This document shows, in pieces, positions 25,090-37,007 of a stretch of 64,000 bases of DNA (position 1 is its first letter; the number at the start of each line of letters is the position of its first letter). Both the position numbers and the translations under genes were made by a program. Under the pieces are notes generated by a model, which saw only the letters and a program-made list of their open reading frames with translations, was not told the origin of the DNA and did not search any database. The stretch comes from Paraspadella gotoi (lineage: Eukaryota; Chaetognatha), in the NCBI GenBank assembly GCA_051294375.1, contig CM119267.1, forward strand, positions 1,460,268 through 1,524,267, given 5' to 3'.

Positions 25090-25870
25090 AAAGAGAGAAG
25101 GAATAAAAATAAAGGAAAGAAAATAAATGAGGAAAGAAAAAAGGAAGGAAAAGAAAAAAAGAAGAAAGTGTAGGAAAAAATTAGAAGAGAAAGTTTTGAA
25201 GAATTTGAATCAAGAAATAAATGTCAATTCAGACGAATTATTATGGATATGGAAGGAAGGAAGGAAGGAAGGAAAGAAGGAAAGAAGAGGAAAAGGAAGT
25301 TGTGAAGAATTTGAATCAAGAAATACTTAAATGTCAAGTCAGACGAATTGTTGTGGAAGGAAGGAAGGAAGGATGAAAGGAAGGAAGGAAGGAAATAAAG
25401 AAGAGGAGAGAAAGTTTTGAAGAATTTGAATCAAGAAATAAATAACAAGTCAGACGAATTTTTTTAGAAAAAAGGAAGGAAGGAAAAAATAAAAAATAAT
25501 AAAAAAGTAAGAAAAAAAGAAAAGGAGGAGAAAAGAAAAGAGAAGGAGAGAAAGACAGGAAAAACAAGGGCAGAGTCTGAATGGAAAAGAAGAAAGAATC
25601 ACAACGTGGAAACTATTTTGGGAGATCATTTGAGAGAGAGGGAGATAGAGAGTGAGAGAGTGGGAGAGAAAAAGGAAGAGAAGAAAAATAGGGAGAGAAG
25701 CAGAAAAGAAAAGGGAGGCATAGAAAGATAGGATTGGCGAGAGAAAACCACTAGGAAAATCCCATAAAATCTCCGAGGGCGTCATCTATTTAAACTTTCT
25801 TAATTCTCTAAGGTAATCATGGCTCACAGCAAGCCTAACACATCCGACCCTCTAAAATCCAATCACAACG
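25090..25870. repeat. Purine-rich stretch with a tandem of about 108 bp (three units)
   Basis: GAAGAATTTGAATCAAGAAA followed by CAGACGAATT occurs at about 25197, 25303 and 25416, each time followed by GGAA repeats. The remainder is GA-rich and A-rich DNA with no gene. Confidence 0.7.
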
Positions 25871-25898
25871 AAAACGCGATCACGAGAGAGAGAGAGAG

Positions 25899-25974
<76 letters not shown>

Positions 25975-26004
25975 TACCATTATCTCTGCAAAAAATCTCT
26001 CTCG

Positions 26005-26110
26005 CGCGCGAAAGAGCGCGAGAGAGAGAACGAGAGACGCGCGACGAATCGGCTTCTGTGATTGGTCGAGAAATCCGCAACGCGGCGCGATGATTGGTCG
26101 TAGTTTCTCC
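26005..26110. promoter_or_regulatory. Candidate promoter motif cluster: two CCAAT boxes and an E2F-like site
   Basis: ATTGG (inverse CCAAT) lies at 26061 and 26093, 32 bp apart, flanking the CpG-rich CGCGGCGCG. GCGCGAAAG near 26006 is the inverse of the E2F-type TTTCGCGC. NF-Y target promoters often have CCAAT boxes about three helical turns apart. No gene is seen next to it, so this is a motif observation only. Confidence 0.35.
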
Positions 26111-26284
26111 TGGGAGAGAGGGATAGATGAAGAGGATGGAGAGAAGAAAGTAGGACAGAAAGATAGAGAGAAGGATAGAAAGAAAGAGACGCGACTCGCG
26201 AATTCAACTTCTTTCGCTTCGAAGAAGAAAAAAAAAAATTTAAAAGAAAAAAAAAAAGTTGAATCGATACAAATTTTATTTCGG

Positions 26285-27095
26285 GGGGGAGAGGGAGATG
26301 GAGAGGAGGCGGAGAAAAAGGGGAGAGGAGAGGGAGGAGGGAAAGAAGGGGAGACGGGGAAGGGGGAAAAAGAGGGAAGAGGAAGAGGGAGGAGAGAAAG
26401 GAGAGCTGAGAGGGAGAGGAGAGGGAGAAAGGAGAGGGAGAATGGGGAAAAGGGGGCAGGGAAGAGGAGGAGGAAGAGAAAGGAGAGAGGGAGAGGAAGA
26501 GGGAGAGGGAGAGGGAAAGAAAAGGGGGAGACGGACCGGGAGGGGGAAAGAGGGAAGAGGAAGGGGAGGGGAGAGAACGGAGAGAGGGAGAGGAAGAGGG
26601 AAGGGAGGAGGAAAGAAAGGGGGAGAACACGGGGGAGGGGAAAGAGAGGGAGAGGGGAGAGCGAGAAAGAGAGAGGAAGAGGAGAGGGAGAAGGGAGGGA
26701 GAGGGGAAAAGGGGGAGGGAAGGGAGGAGGAAGAGAAAGGAGAGAGCAAGGGAGGAGGAAAGAAAAGGGAGAGAGGGAAGGGAGAGAAAGAGGGAGAGAG
26801 GGGAGAGGGAGGAGGAGAGAAAGGGGGAGACGGGAGAAGGAGAGAGAGATGGAAAGGGGAGACAGAGGGAAATGGGGAGAGGGAGAGGGAGAAGGAGAGA
26901 AGGGGAAAGAGGGAGAGAGAGGAGGGAGAGAAAGGGGGAGAGGGAGAAGGAAGGAGGGAGAGGGAGGAGGGAGAAAAGGGGGGAGAAGGAGGAGGGAGGA
27001 AGAGAGAGGGAGGAGGAGAAAAAGGGGCAGTGGAGAGGGAGGAGGGAGAGAAATTTGGGAGAGGGGGGGAGGGAGAGAAAGGGAGGGGAGGACAT
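26285..27095. repeat. Polypurine tract of about 800 bp (GGGAGAGGGAG type)
   Basis: Almost every base on the + strand is G or A, with many GGG runs and mirror symmetry. Such tracts can form triplex DNA or G-quadruplexes (family knowledge). The frames up to 371 codons here are composition artefacts. Confidence 0.85.
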
Positions 27096-27841
27096 GAAAG
27101 ATGAGGGAGATAAATAGAATAAAAAAATATAAAAAAATAAATATATAAGTATATTTAAAAAAACAAAATAATAAAAAATTAAGGATTTAATGGAAAATTT
27201 AAAACAAAAAAATGTTTTCCGTCTGTGATTGAAGGATACAATCCGTTTTTGTTTTTAAGATTAAAATTAACTTCGATATTTTTTATTTTTTTTAGTTTTT
27301 CAGATCATGATGAAGTCCGTATCTTTCCCGTCGTGTCAACTTCCTTTCTCTCTCTCTCTCCTTCTCTCTCTCTCCTCTCTCTCTCTCTCTCTGCCCAAGC
27401 CTTTCATCTTCTCTTTGTAAACAAATTAACTTCTCTTTTGCTCATTTTTTTCTCATTCATCGCAAATCTGCAAAATCATTCGCAAAAATCAAATTTTTTT
27501 TGGGGAAAAAAAAAAAATCAACGTTTTTTTGAAAAATAAAGTCAACAAAAGATCATGAGTGCAACCTTGGTGGCGCAGGCGTCTAATGGGCGCTCCATGA
27601 CAAGCGAAAAAATGAATTGTTGAATGCTCTGGTAATATGATATGATATTATATAAATTTTTCAATTTTGATTTACTAGTCATTTTTTAAAAAAAATTCGG
27701 ATTTTAATGTTTTCTCAACTCATAAAAAACTGATTTACTGAACAGAAAAAAAAGTTTTGAATGAGTTTTTTTAGATTCAACGGAAATGGAATCTGAGATT
27801 TGGCAAACAGACATTTCGGTGCTGAGTATGGAAACATGGAG

Positions 27842-27877
<36 letters not shown>

Positions 27878-27902
27878 NNNNNNNNNNNNNNNNNNNNNNN
27901 NN
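27878..27902. other. Assembly gap, 25 N
   Basis: (TC)n on the left, (GA)n on the right. Confidence 1.
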
Positions 27903-28004
27903 GAGAGAGAGAGAAGGATGAGAGAGAGAGGAGAGAAGAGAGAGAGATTGAGAGAGAATGAGAGGAGAGAGAGAGAGTACCATTTCTCTGCAAAAAAATC
28001 TCTC

Positions 28005-28100
28005 TCGCGGGGCGCGAATGAGAGAACGAGAGAACGCGCGACGATCGGCTTCTGTGATTGGTCGAGAAATCCGCACGGGCGCGATGATTGGTTCGTAGTT
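28005..28100. promoter_or_regulatory. Second copy of the dual CCAAT motif cluster
   Basis: ATTGG at 28057 and 28087 (30 bp apart after small indels) in D3 copy 2. The E2F-like site is altered (GCGCGAATG). Confidence 0.3.
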
Positions 28101-28284
28101 TTCTCCCTGGGAGAGAGGGATTAGATGAAGAGGATGGAGAGAAGAAAGTAGGACAGAAAAGATAAGAGAGAAAGGATAGAAAGAAAGAGACGCGACTCGC
28201 CGAATTCAACTTCTTTCCTCGAAGAAGAAAAAAAAAAATTTAAAAGAAAAAAAAAAAAGTTGAATCGATACAAATTCTTATTTC

Positions 28285-29085
28285 GGGGGGGAGAGGGAGA
28301 TGGAGAGGAGGCGGAGAAAAAGGGAGAGGAGAGGGAGGTAGGGAAAGAAAGGGGAGACGGGGAAGGGGAAAAGAGAGGGAAGAGGAAGAGGGGAGGAGAG
28401 AAAGGAGAGAGGGAGTAGGAGAGGGAGAAAAGGAGAGGGAGAGGGGAAAAAAAGGGGGGAGGGAAGAGGGAGGAGGAAGAGAAAGGAGAGAGGGGAGGAA
28501 GAGGGAGAGGAGAGGGAAAGTAAAAGGGGGAGACGGGGGATGGGGGAAAGAGGGAAAGAGGAAGAGGGAGGGGAGAGAACGGAGAGAGGGAGAGGAAGAG
28601 GGAGAGGGAGGAGGAAAGAAAGGGGGAGAACACGGGGAGGGGAAAGAGAGGGAAGAGGGGAGAGGAGAAAGAGAGAGGAAGAGGGAGAGGGAGAAGGGAG
28701 GGAGAGGGGAAAAGGGGGAGGGAAAAGGGAGGAGGAAGAGAAAGGAGAGAGGCAGAGGGAGGAGGGAAAGAAAAGGGAGAGAGGGGAAGGAGAGAAAGAG
28801 GGGAGAGGGAAGGGAGGAGGAGAGAAAAGAGGGAGAGGGAGAAGGAGAGGGAGGAGGGAGAACAAAAATGGGGAGAGGGAGAGGGAGAAGGAGAGAAGGG
28901 GAAAGAGGGAGAGAGAGGAGGGAGAGAAAGGGGGAGAGGGAGAAGGAAGGAGGGAGAGGGAGGAGGGAGAAAAGGGGGGAGAAGGAGGAGGGAGGAAGAG
29001 AGAGGGAGGAGGAGAAAAAGGGGCAGTGGAGAGGGAGGAGGGAGAGAAATTTAGGGAGAGGAGGGGAGGAGAAAGGGAGGATAGG
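28285..29085. repeat. Polypurine tract of about 800 bp, second copy
   Basis: Direct copy of 26285-27095 with indels. Confidence 0.85.
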
Positions 29086-29989
29086 AACATAAGAAAAATG
29101 ATGAGGGAGATAAAAGAATATAAAAAATATAAAAAAATAAAATATATAAGTATATTTAAAAAAAACAAAATAATAAAAATTAAGGAATTTAATGGAAATT
29201 AAAAAAAAAAATGTTGTCTTATTGAAGATAAATCCAGTTTTTTGTTTTTAAGATTAAAATTAACTTCGAATTTTTATTTATTTTTAGTTTTTCGATTCAT
29301 GATGAGTCCTATCTTTCCCGTCGTGTCAATTCTCTCTCTCTCTCTCTCTCCCTCTCCTTCTCTCTCTCTCTCTCTCCCTCTCTCTCTCTCTGTCCTCTTC
29401 TCCCTCCTCCAAGCCTTTCATCTCTCTCTTTTGTAAATCAAATTAACTTCTCTTTTGCTCATTTTTTTTTCTCATTCATCGCAAATCTTGCAAACATCAT
29501 CGCAAAAATCAATTTTTTGTTGGGGAAAAAAAAAAACAACTTTTTTTAAAAATAAAGTCAACAAACAGATCATGAGCTGGCAACCATTGGTGGCGCAGGC
29601 GTCTCAATGGCGCGCTCCATGACAACGCGAAAAAATGAATTTTGAATCTCTGGTATATATGATATATATTAATAAATTTTTTCAATTTTGATTACTAGTC
29701 ATTTTTTAAAAAAAAATCGATTTTAATGTTTTCTCAAACTCATAAAAAACGATTTACTGACAGAAAAAAAAGTTTTGAAATGAAGTGTTTTTTAGATTCA
29801 CGGAAATGGAATCTGGAGATCTGCAAACAGACATTTCGGTGCTGAGTATGGAAACATGGAGAAAAATCTCTCCTTCTCTCTCTCTCTCTCTCGTCTCTCT
29901 ACTCTCTCTCTCTTTCTCTCTCTCTCTTCTTTCTCTCTCCTCTCTCTCCTCTCTCATCTCTCTCTCTCTCTCTTTACAACATGATACTT

Positions 29990-30730
29990 CGTTGTCTCCG
30001 CAGATTTGTGTCGGACAATTACGGAAATTAAAGGAAAACCGAAGTCGGAAATTTGATTATGAAAAAAAAAGAAAAGACAAAAAGAAAAGAAAAAGAAAGA
30101 AAAAGACAAAAAGAAAAGAAAAAGAAAGAAAAAGACAAAAAGAAAAGAAAAAGGTGAAAAAAGACTAAAAGACAAAAAAGGAAAAAAAAACCCATCTCTT
30201 ATATTATTAATGTGCCAATTACGATTGTGGACTTCTGTAGAAGCTATATTTGATTTATTATGTCGACATTAAGTTGTTTCTTTCAGATATTTTCGTTTTA
30301 CATTTTTGGTCTTCCGATGTATTAACAAGAACCATGTTCCATGTCTAGGTATCCAAAGGTCTTATGATTATCGTCTTTCTGATTTAGTTGAAACTTCTCT
30401 CAATTTCTCTTTCTTCCGTCTCTCCCTTGTTTTGGGCAGCAAAGGTCATTCGTCGTTTGAATGAGTTTTCAAAGCAAAACAAAGAAACACGTGAGAGAAA
30501 ATTTTAAAAACGAAGATTTTTACGGAAAAACACGAAAAAACACGAAAAAACCAACTAAACAGTAAACAAAACAAAAGAAGAAAAGAAGAAAAGAAGAAAA
30601 GAAAAGAAAGATGACAACTTTTTGGGTCAAAGTTGTTTTGTTTGTTTTGTTGTTTTGGTGATCGACCTTCGCTTCGTCGTTGTCACGTTTCGCTGTTTCT
30701 TTTCTCTGATCCTTTCACCCTTTTCAAATT
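29990..30730. other. Unique AT-rich stretch with AAAAG tandem, no gene
   Basis: At 30061-30165 a unit of about 32 bp of AAAGACAAAAAG type repeats three times. At 30580-30610 there is GAAAAGAAGAAAA. The rest is unique AT-rich DNA. Confidence 0.5.
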
Positions 30731-31190
30731 TCTGCTCGGATTTTTCTGGGCCTCTTTTACGTGACCTTTTCTTGCCTCTTTCACATAGCCTTTTCTTGGC
30801 CTGTTTTATATGGCCCTTTTCTTGGCCTCATTCACTTGAATTTTTACTTGCCCTCTTTCACTTGATCCTTTTCTTGGCCTTTTTCAAATGGTCTTTTTCT
30901 TGGCTTCTTTCACATGAATTTTATTTTGACCTCTTTCACTTGATATTTTTTTAACCTCTTTTGCATGGCCTTTTTCTTGGCCTCTTTGATTTGGCGATTT
31001 TCTTGGCTTCTTTCACTTAGCATTTTCTTGGCCTTCTTCACTCTGCCTTTTTCTTGGCCTTTTATGTTGGTTGCCCTTTTATTTCCTTGTCTATTTTGGC
31101 CTCTTCTTTTGTTGCTCGGGAAATCAACACTTTTTGGCCTTTTCCCTTTGGCCTTTTCCCTTTGGCCTTTTCCCTTTGACTCTTGCACAA
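30730..31190. repeat. Degenerate minisatellite, about 27-bp unit (CTTTTTCTTGGCCTCTTTCA)
   Basis: CTTGGCC followed by T-rich spacers recurs about 15 times with many substitutions, so it is an old array. It gives an open frame on the + strand, but the period is irregular. Confidence 0.65.
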
Positions 31191-31829
31191 TTTGTTACTC
31201 TACAAATTATTCCGCTACACTTTCTACGTTTTTGAAAAGTTCGTCTTAATATTTAAATGCATTCTTTGCTTTTCTATGCCTTTATCTGCTTTTCTCTTTG
31301 ATCTCTAGCTCTGCTTTCTTTTTGTCTCTGCTTTCTTTTCGTCTCTGCTCTTCCATCTTTGTCTCTCAAAACGAATCTAAATCCGATGCCATAAAAAGAA
31401 GCAACAGAAGGAAATAACATTTGGCTACCAAAAATACAACAACAACAACAATAACTATACTTTTTAAAGAAAAAAAAATAACAAAAAAAAACAAAAGAAA
31501 CAAACAAACCAGTTTTGACGAAAAAAGGAAAAACATCACAAGTGAAAAAATGAGAAGACAAAATGAAAGGGAAAAAAAGGGAAAAAATGAGACAAAAAGG
31601 AGAGAAGGAAAAGTAAGAAGAGAAAATAGAAAGAAATTATTTTGTAGAATAAAGAAAAAATAAAAATAAAATGAGAACTTTTATAAAATTGGAAAAAAAA
31701 GAAAAAAAAATTAAAATTAAAAATAATAAAGATATAAAATGAAAGGATTCAAAACAGTATATTACATTTAATTCATATTAATCTTTATTTAGTTATTCTT
31801 AACACCTAAAATGTCAAAACCGAACCAAT
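31190..31829. other. AT-rich stretch with no gene seen
   Basis: Contains a short CTCTGCTTTCTTTT repeat (31310-31350), CAACAACAACAATAA at 31438 and A-rich sequence. Confidence 0.5.
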
Positions 31830-32427
31830 TTTTAGTCGTGTAATCGTGCGAGTGAAAATTAGTTTAAATGAAAAAAAAATGTCTCATTTTCTTGAATATT
31901 TTTATTAATTTTAACCCATAATTACTCAAATTATTCATAATTGGATGGATAAAATGAGATTAAATTTTTTGTGTGGGTAGGAAAGTGTGTGATTGAGCAG
32001 AATATAAAGTTTAGATGGAATCGAGAAGTGGAAATGAGTTTGCATGAAAAAACCAAAGTCAAGTTGACTTGAAATTTTATTATTTAGGCTTACTCATAAA
32101 TGTTTTAATTAGTTAATTAATTGATTATTTAATTAAATTGAAAAAATGATTCAAGTAAAAAAAATTATGCAAGTGGAAAAATGGTGCAAGTTAAAAAAGT
32201 TATTAAAAAAAATAATGCCTGTTGTAAAAATGTTGCAGGTTGAAAAAAAAAAGAAAGTTGAAAAAATAATTGCAAGCGATTCACATGTATATGCGCATCC
32301 ATTGGTTTGGTATGGTACAATCTGTTAAGATCACAAATTGAAAGAATTATCGTCATTTATCATCAGATTAGCTTATTACCGCTTAATTATCGTAGGCAGA
32401 TCCGACATTGTTGGCTCAAACTTGTTT
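31830..32427 (+). mobile_element. R1 dispersed repeat, diverged copy
   Basis: The copy begins TTAGTCG, has lost the terminal hairpin, and keeps one interior module (GTGTGGGTAGGAAAGTGTGT). It has a short array of a unit like ATGCAAGTTGAAAAAATT. It ends in GCAGATCCGAC (32397-32407) followed by the R1 tail (GCTCAAACTTG). Confidence 0.65.
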
Positions 32428-32455
32428 CTCTCTGACTAAAAAATCACAACAACGA

Positions 32456-32640
32456 TAACAACAACAACACAACAACAATAATAACAACGATAACAACAAT
32501 AATAACAACGATAACAACAATAATAACAACAATAACAACAATAACAACAATAACAACAATAACAACAATAACAAAAATAACAACAACAACAATAACAACC
32601 ACAATAACAACAATAACAACAACAACAACAAGAACAAAAC
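32456..32640. repeat. Minisatellite AACAATAAC (9-bp) and derivatives
   Basis: About 20 units of AACAATAAC or AACGATAAC. It leaves all minus-strand frames free of stops. Confidence 0.85.
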
Positions 32641-32803
32641 AAAAGACACTTGAATCAAGACCGATTAATTTTCCCTCTCGCGGATCAGAAGTGTAAAAAC
32701 GTTTTCTAATTAAAATAAACATTGTTTTCTCGAATAAAAAACAACATTGTTTCGTTAAATCACAACTGGAAGTGTTGAAGCCGGTCATCGTCACGCCTGT
32801 CCG

Positions 32804-32866
32804 TCTGTCCCGGCGTCAGTCTGTCCCGGCGTCAGTCTGTCCCGGCGTCAGTTTGTTCCGGCGCCG
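32804..32866. repeat. 16-bp tandem TCTGTCCCGGCGTCAG, four units
   Basis: Three exact units and one degenerate unit. Confidence 0.85.
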
Positions 32867-32929
32867 ATTGAAGGATGAAACGTCATTCGGCTCTGAATGG
32901 AAAAATGAGGGAAAATGATGGGAAAAAAA

Positions 32930-33007
32930 GATGGAATCGAGAAAAAAAAGAAAAAAAAGAAAAAAAGAAAAAAAGAGAAAAAAAAGAAAAAAAAAGAAGA
33001 AAAAGAG

Positions 33008-33038
<31 letters not shown>

Positions 33039-33085
33039 AATAAGAGAAAAAGAGAAAAAAAAGAAAAAAATAAGAAAAGAGATAA
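32930..33085. repeat. Purine tract (GAAAAA motifs)
   Basis: A-rich purine run with GAAAAAAA spacing. Confidence 0.8.
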
Positions 33086-33139
33086 TGATTTTTTTTATTT
33101 CCTTTCAAGTAAAAAATCAGTCGAATGGAAAAAAATTCA

Positions 33140-33600
33140 AGGGACAAAAAATGAAGCGAAATGGAATCGAATGAAATGAATAAGGATGAAATGAATAAGA
33201 ATGAAATTAATGAGGAAGAAATGAATAAGAATTAATTGAATGAGGATGAAATGAATAAGAATTAATTGAATGAGGATGAAATGAATAAGAATGAAATGAA
33301 TGAGAATGAAATGAATTAGAATTAATTGAGTGATTATGAAATGAATAAGAATTAAATGAATGAGGATGAAATCAATAAGAATTAATTGAATGAAGAATTA
33401 ATTGAATGAGAATGAAGTGAATAAGAATGAAATGAATGAGGATGAAATGAATAAGAATTAATTGAATGAGGATGAAATGAATAAAAATGAAATGAATAAA
33501 ATTAATTGAATGAGGATGAAATGAAAAAGAATAAAATGCATGAGGATGAGATGAATAAGAATGAATTGAAGGAGGATTAAATGAATAAGAATGAAATGGG
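33140..33600. repeat. 30-bp minisatellite built from ATGAA-type pentamers
   Basis: About 15 units containing GATGAAATGAATAAGAATTA. Degenerate pentamers inside the unit suggest an older 5-bp repeat. Confidence 0.8.
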
Positions 33601-33816
33601 GATTTTCTCCTTCGGTTTCACAAGTAATTCGCGTAACGAATCACGAATCACTGAGGTGCAAATCCTCTGCCTGGTGAGCACCCGCACTACCGGCTCAGTG
33701 ACTCCTTGGTGGGAAGAGACGGAAACGTGGCCACTGGCCAATGGTTCTTTGCCGTCTCTGCTTAGTCCCCGGTGCGACTATGGTGGGTGGCGGAGGGTCT
33801 TCCCCAGCAGTTGAAT
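33597..33816. other. Unrecognised GC-richer block at the edge of the minisatellite
   Basis: About 220 bp with no simple repeats and near 50% G+C, between an AT-rich minisatellite and AT-rich DNA. A frame at 33581-33814 is open (contains DYGGWRRVFPSS) but has no recognised motif. It has the look of a SINE or retroposon fragment, with a possible B-box-like GGTGCAAATCC at 33656. Unproven. Confidence 0.35.
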
Positions 33817-34035
33817 GCAATCAGGGTTGAAAAAATGACTAAAAATAATTTTAAAAAACAGTTTAGAATTATTGTAAAATGGAAATAAAATTTATAAATG
33901 ATTCAGTCTTGATTGGTTGAAACTTTTGAATTGAACAAATTAAGAAATAAACAAACATAACAAAACAACATAACATAACAAAATACAAAACAAAGCAACA
34001 AAGAATTGATTAATTTTTTTGAGGGTCATCGACTT

Positions 34036-34099
34036 AAAGACCGACAAGTAAAGACCGGCAAGTAAAGACCGACAAGTAAAGACCGACAAGTAAAGACCG
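34036..34099. repeat. 15-bp tandem GACCGACAAGTAAAG, about four units
   Basis: Nearly perfect tandem. One unit has GGC in place of GAC. Confidence 0.85.
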
Positions 34100-34194
34100 C
34101 CGCTCGATTCCCTTTTACCCAACAACCAAACGATTTCCTAATTTGTCAGCAACGAGAGAAAAGTAAACATCGATTGTAGTTTCAGGTCAACAAA

Positions 34195-34270
34195 AAACTC
34201 AAAATGAAAACAAACAAACGTCAAACGAAAACAAACAAAAGACAAACGAAAACAAACAAAAGTCAAACGA
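34195..34270. repeat. Tandem of about 24 bp (AAACAAACAAAAGTCAAACG)
   Basis: Three to four units. Confidence 0.75.
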
Positions 34271-34336
34271 AAATTGATCCGCTGAGATAAGAATTTTTTT
34301 TTTTTACTTCGCTCTTGACAATTTGATTTTGACGCC

Positions 34337-34818
<482 letters not shown>

Positions 34819-34826
34819 ATAGGCAT

Positions 34827-35425
34827 TAAGGCGTAGTAAAATTTCTAAATTTAACTTTAATTAAAATTCTAAAAGTGAGTAACGAACAACATTATACTAA
34901 TGAACATTTATGTAATAAATATTTATACTAGTACTAAACCAATAAATGTTAAAATGTCAAAACAGTTTTTTTGAAGATTTTTTTGCAGATTTGGATTCAT
35001 CATAAAAAGTTGATAAAAAGAAATATAACTCTTTTTAAAATATAACTTCATTAAGTGGGTCAAAAATTAAAAAAATCTATATTTTAAGCTGAAAATTAAC
35101 TTTTTATATATCAAATATAGTTTTTTTAATTTTTAACCCACTTAATGAAAGAATTATTTATATATTTAATATATAAAATAAATATATATAATTAATTATA
35201 TTTTCTTTTGTCAACTTTTGACGAGGAATTCAAATCTGCAATCAAAATTAAGAAAAGCCTATTTTAAAATTTTTCGTTTTTAAAAGGATAGTATTATATA
35301 TAAATATAGCCTACAGTTAAAATTAAAAAAAAAAATTAATTTTTTTTACAAATTAATGTTTACTGATGGTATGTTGTTCATAATTGTCTTTTAGAATTTT
35401 TGTATGCAACTTTCACTACGCCTTA
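34827..35425 (+). mobile_element. Foldback MITE, hAT-like, copy 1 (complete, perfect 8-bp TSD)
   Basis: The element is 599 bp. It begins TAAGGCGTAGTAAAATT and its other end reads TAAGGCGTAGTGAAAGTT on the opposite strand. The similarity between the ends continues inward for about 90 bp. The interior is also an imperfect palindrome: AAGTGGGTCAAAAATT is mirrored by AATTTTTAACCCACTT. ATAGGCAT is duplicated exactly at both flanks (34819-34826 and 35426-35433). Known for hAT elements: 8-bp target duplications and ends of the form YARNG, which TAAGG satisfies. There is no open frame, so any transposition was driven by a transposase made elsewhere. Confidence 0.85.
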
Positions 35426-35433
35426 ATAGGCAT

Positions 35434-36120
35434 GGGCTCTTTCTAACTCACAATTCAAGCAGACATTTTTGTTGGAAACCCGATCCCACCCCAACAAGCG
35501 TTCTATTGGTGATACAATATTAATCGCAATGTTATTGATAATACTATCAAATAAAGAGTTAGTTTTTATAATTCGTTTTATTATTTGTACCGATATGTTT
35601 TGTATGTTTTGTACGTATTTTGTACGTGTACGTGTACGTGTACGTGTTTTGTACGTATTCGGTAGGTGGGATCATGCTGGCAGCATCCATGGCAATATTT
35701 TGATCTATATGAATAGGAAACTTATGAGAGATTTTAATTGCTCGTAATTGTAAATTATCAAATTTTTCCCAGTGATAAGAACCAGCAGATAAAAAACATG
35801 GTGATGAATATAAAAGCAATGAAACTACCAGTGATGAAAATAGTTGATGAAATGTTCGTTTTAATTACATTTCAAATCTTTTTGTAGATGAAAACTTTAA
35901 AGCGGAAATTATATTTAGCTTTTCCTACTTTTTCTGCATTTTGTATATTGAGTGATAATAATGATAATTTAATGTATCATCGCAGGAAATGGACCAGTAG
36001 ATGGAACTTCCTTCGTTGGTATTATATTACAATAAAAATCGCAAATCGCCTACAAAGAAATTTTCTGTGCCATTTAAACGTTGGTCTCTCTTAGATTTAT
36101 ATCGCGTATCTCACGGGTTT
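35434..36120. other. Unique AT-rich stretch with (GTACGT)n
   Basis: Short GTACGT repeat at 35623-35668. No coding support was found. Confidence 0.45.
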
Positions 36121-36124
36121 AATA

Positions 36125-36243
<119 letters not shown>

Positions 36244-36342
36244 GACAGAGATATAAAGAGAGAGAGGGAGTGGGAGCTAGTTTTTCGAAATTTACGAGGC
36301 CCAGAAATTCGTAACGGAGCGAAAAAATCTTTTTCGGCTTTT

Positions 36343-36892
36343 TACTCACTTATTTCTTGAGTCATGATTTGATGGATAGATTGGATTGAAATTTTGTGTG
36401 TGGGGAGGGAAGTGTGTGATTGAGCTGTATATGAAGTTTCGATGGAATCGTCTAAGTGGAAATGAGTTTAAATGGAAAAACAAAAAAATATATTTCACTA
36501 TTTGAACACCAATTACTCATGAGTGGATGGGGCGATTGAATTGAAATTTTGTATGTGGGTGGGAAAGTGTGTGATTAAACTAATTTACTAATTGATTATG
36601 CTTCTTTTTCTCTTTATTTTAAATGTAAAAGCAAGATGTATTAATTAATTAAATAATTAATCAGTTAATTAATCAATTAGTCAATTAATTAATCAATAAT
36701 CAATTAATCAGTCAATTAATCAATAAAAACAACCATTTCGGATCAAATTAATTAATTGCCAAATTAATTTAATAATTAACCTGAATAAATTAATTATTAA
36801 TTAATTAAATAATTAATAACTTGAATTAATTATTAATTAATTACCGATAATGATCGTGGGCAGATCCGACATGGTTTGCTCAAACTTGTTTA
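36343..36892 (+). mobile_element. R1 dispersed repeat, 5'-truncated copy
   Basis: Two interior modules of about 150 bp are followed by a TTAATTAA-type microsatellite (36636-36845), GCAGATCCGAC (36860-36870) and the common tail. The hairpin end is missing. Confidence 0.7.
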
Positions 36893-37007
36893 TTCTCGAC
36901 GCATTTCTAAGAAATGAAAAATGGCGGAGGTGGATTAATAGGAGCAGAGAGCGGGGGTAGCGGAGGAGTCTTAAAAGGAGCCGAGTTCAAAGAGCCAAGC
37001 CTCTTCC

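Larger units (their letters stand above)
25880..27877 (+). repeat. Duplicated unit D3, copy 1
   Basis: The unit is a (GA)n tract, a CG-rich block with two ATTGG boxes, about 800 bp of G/A-rich purine tract, an AT-rich part, a (TC)n tract, a further AT-rich part and a final (TC)n. The whole order repeats in 27903-29880. Confidence 0.8.
27903..29880 (+). repeat. Duplicated unit D3, copy 2
   Basis: This is the direct tandem copy of 25880-27877. Copy 1 ends in (TC)n and copy 2 begins in (GA)n across a 25-base gap. Confidence 0.8.

Noticed and set aside
26090-27104. Open frames of 281-371 codons on both strands in the purine tract
   Set aside because: G/A-only sequence seldom makes a stop on either strand. 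Products are only Arg/Glu/Gly/Lys or Ser/Pro/Leu/Phe. The copy at 28.3-29.1 kb breaks the frames at different places.
32416-32658. Poly-Leu, poly-Cys and poly-Val minus-strand proteins
   Set aside because: These are the three frames of the AACAATAAC minisatellite.
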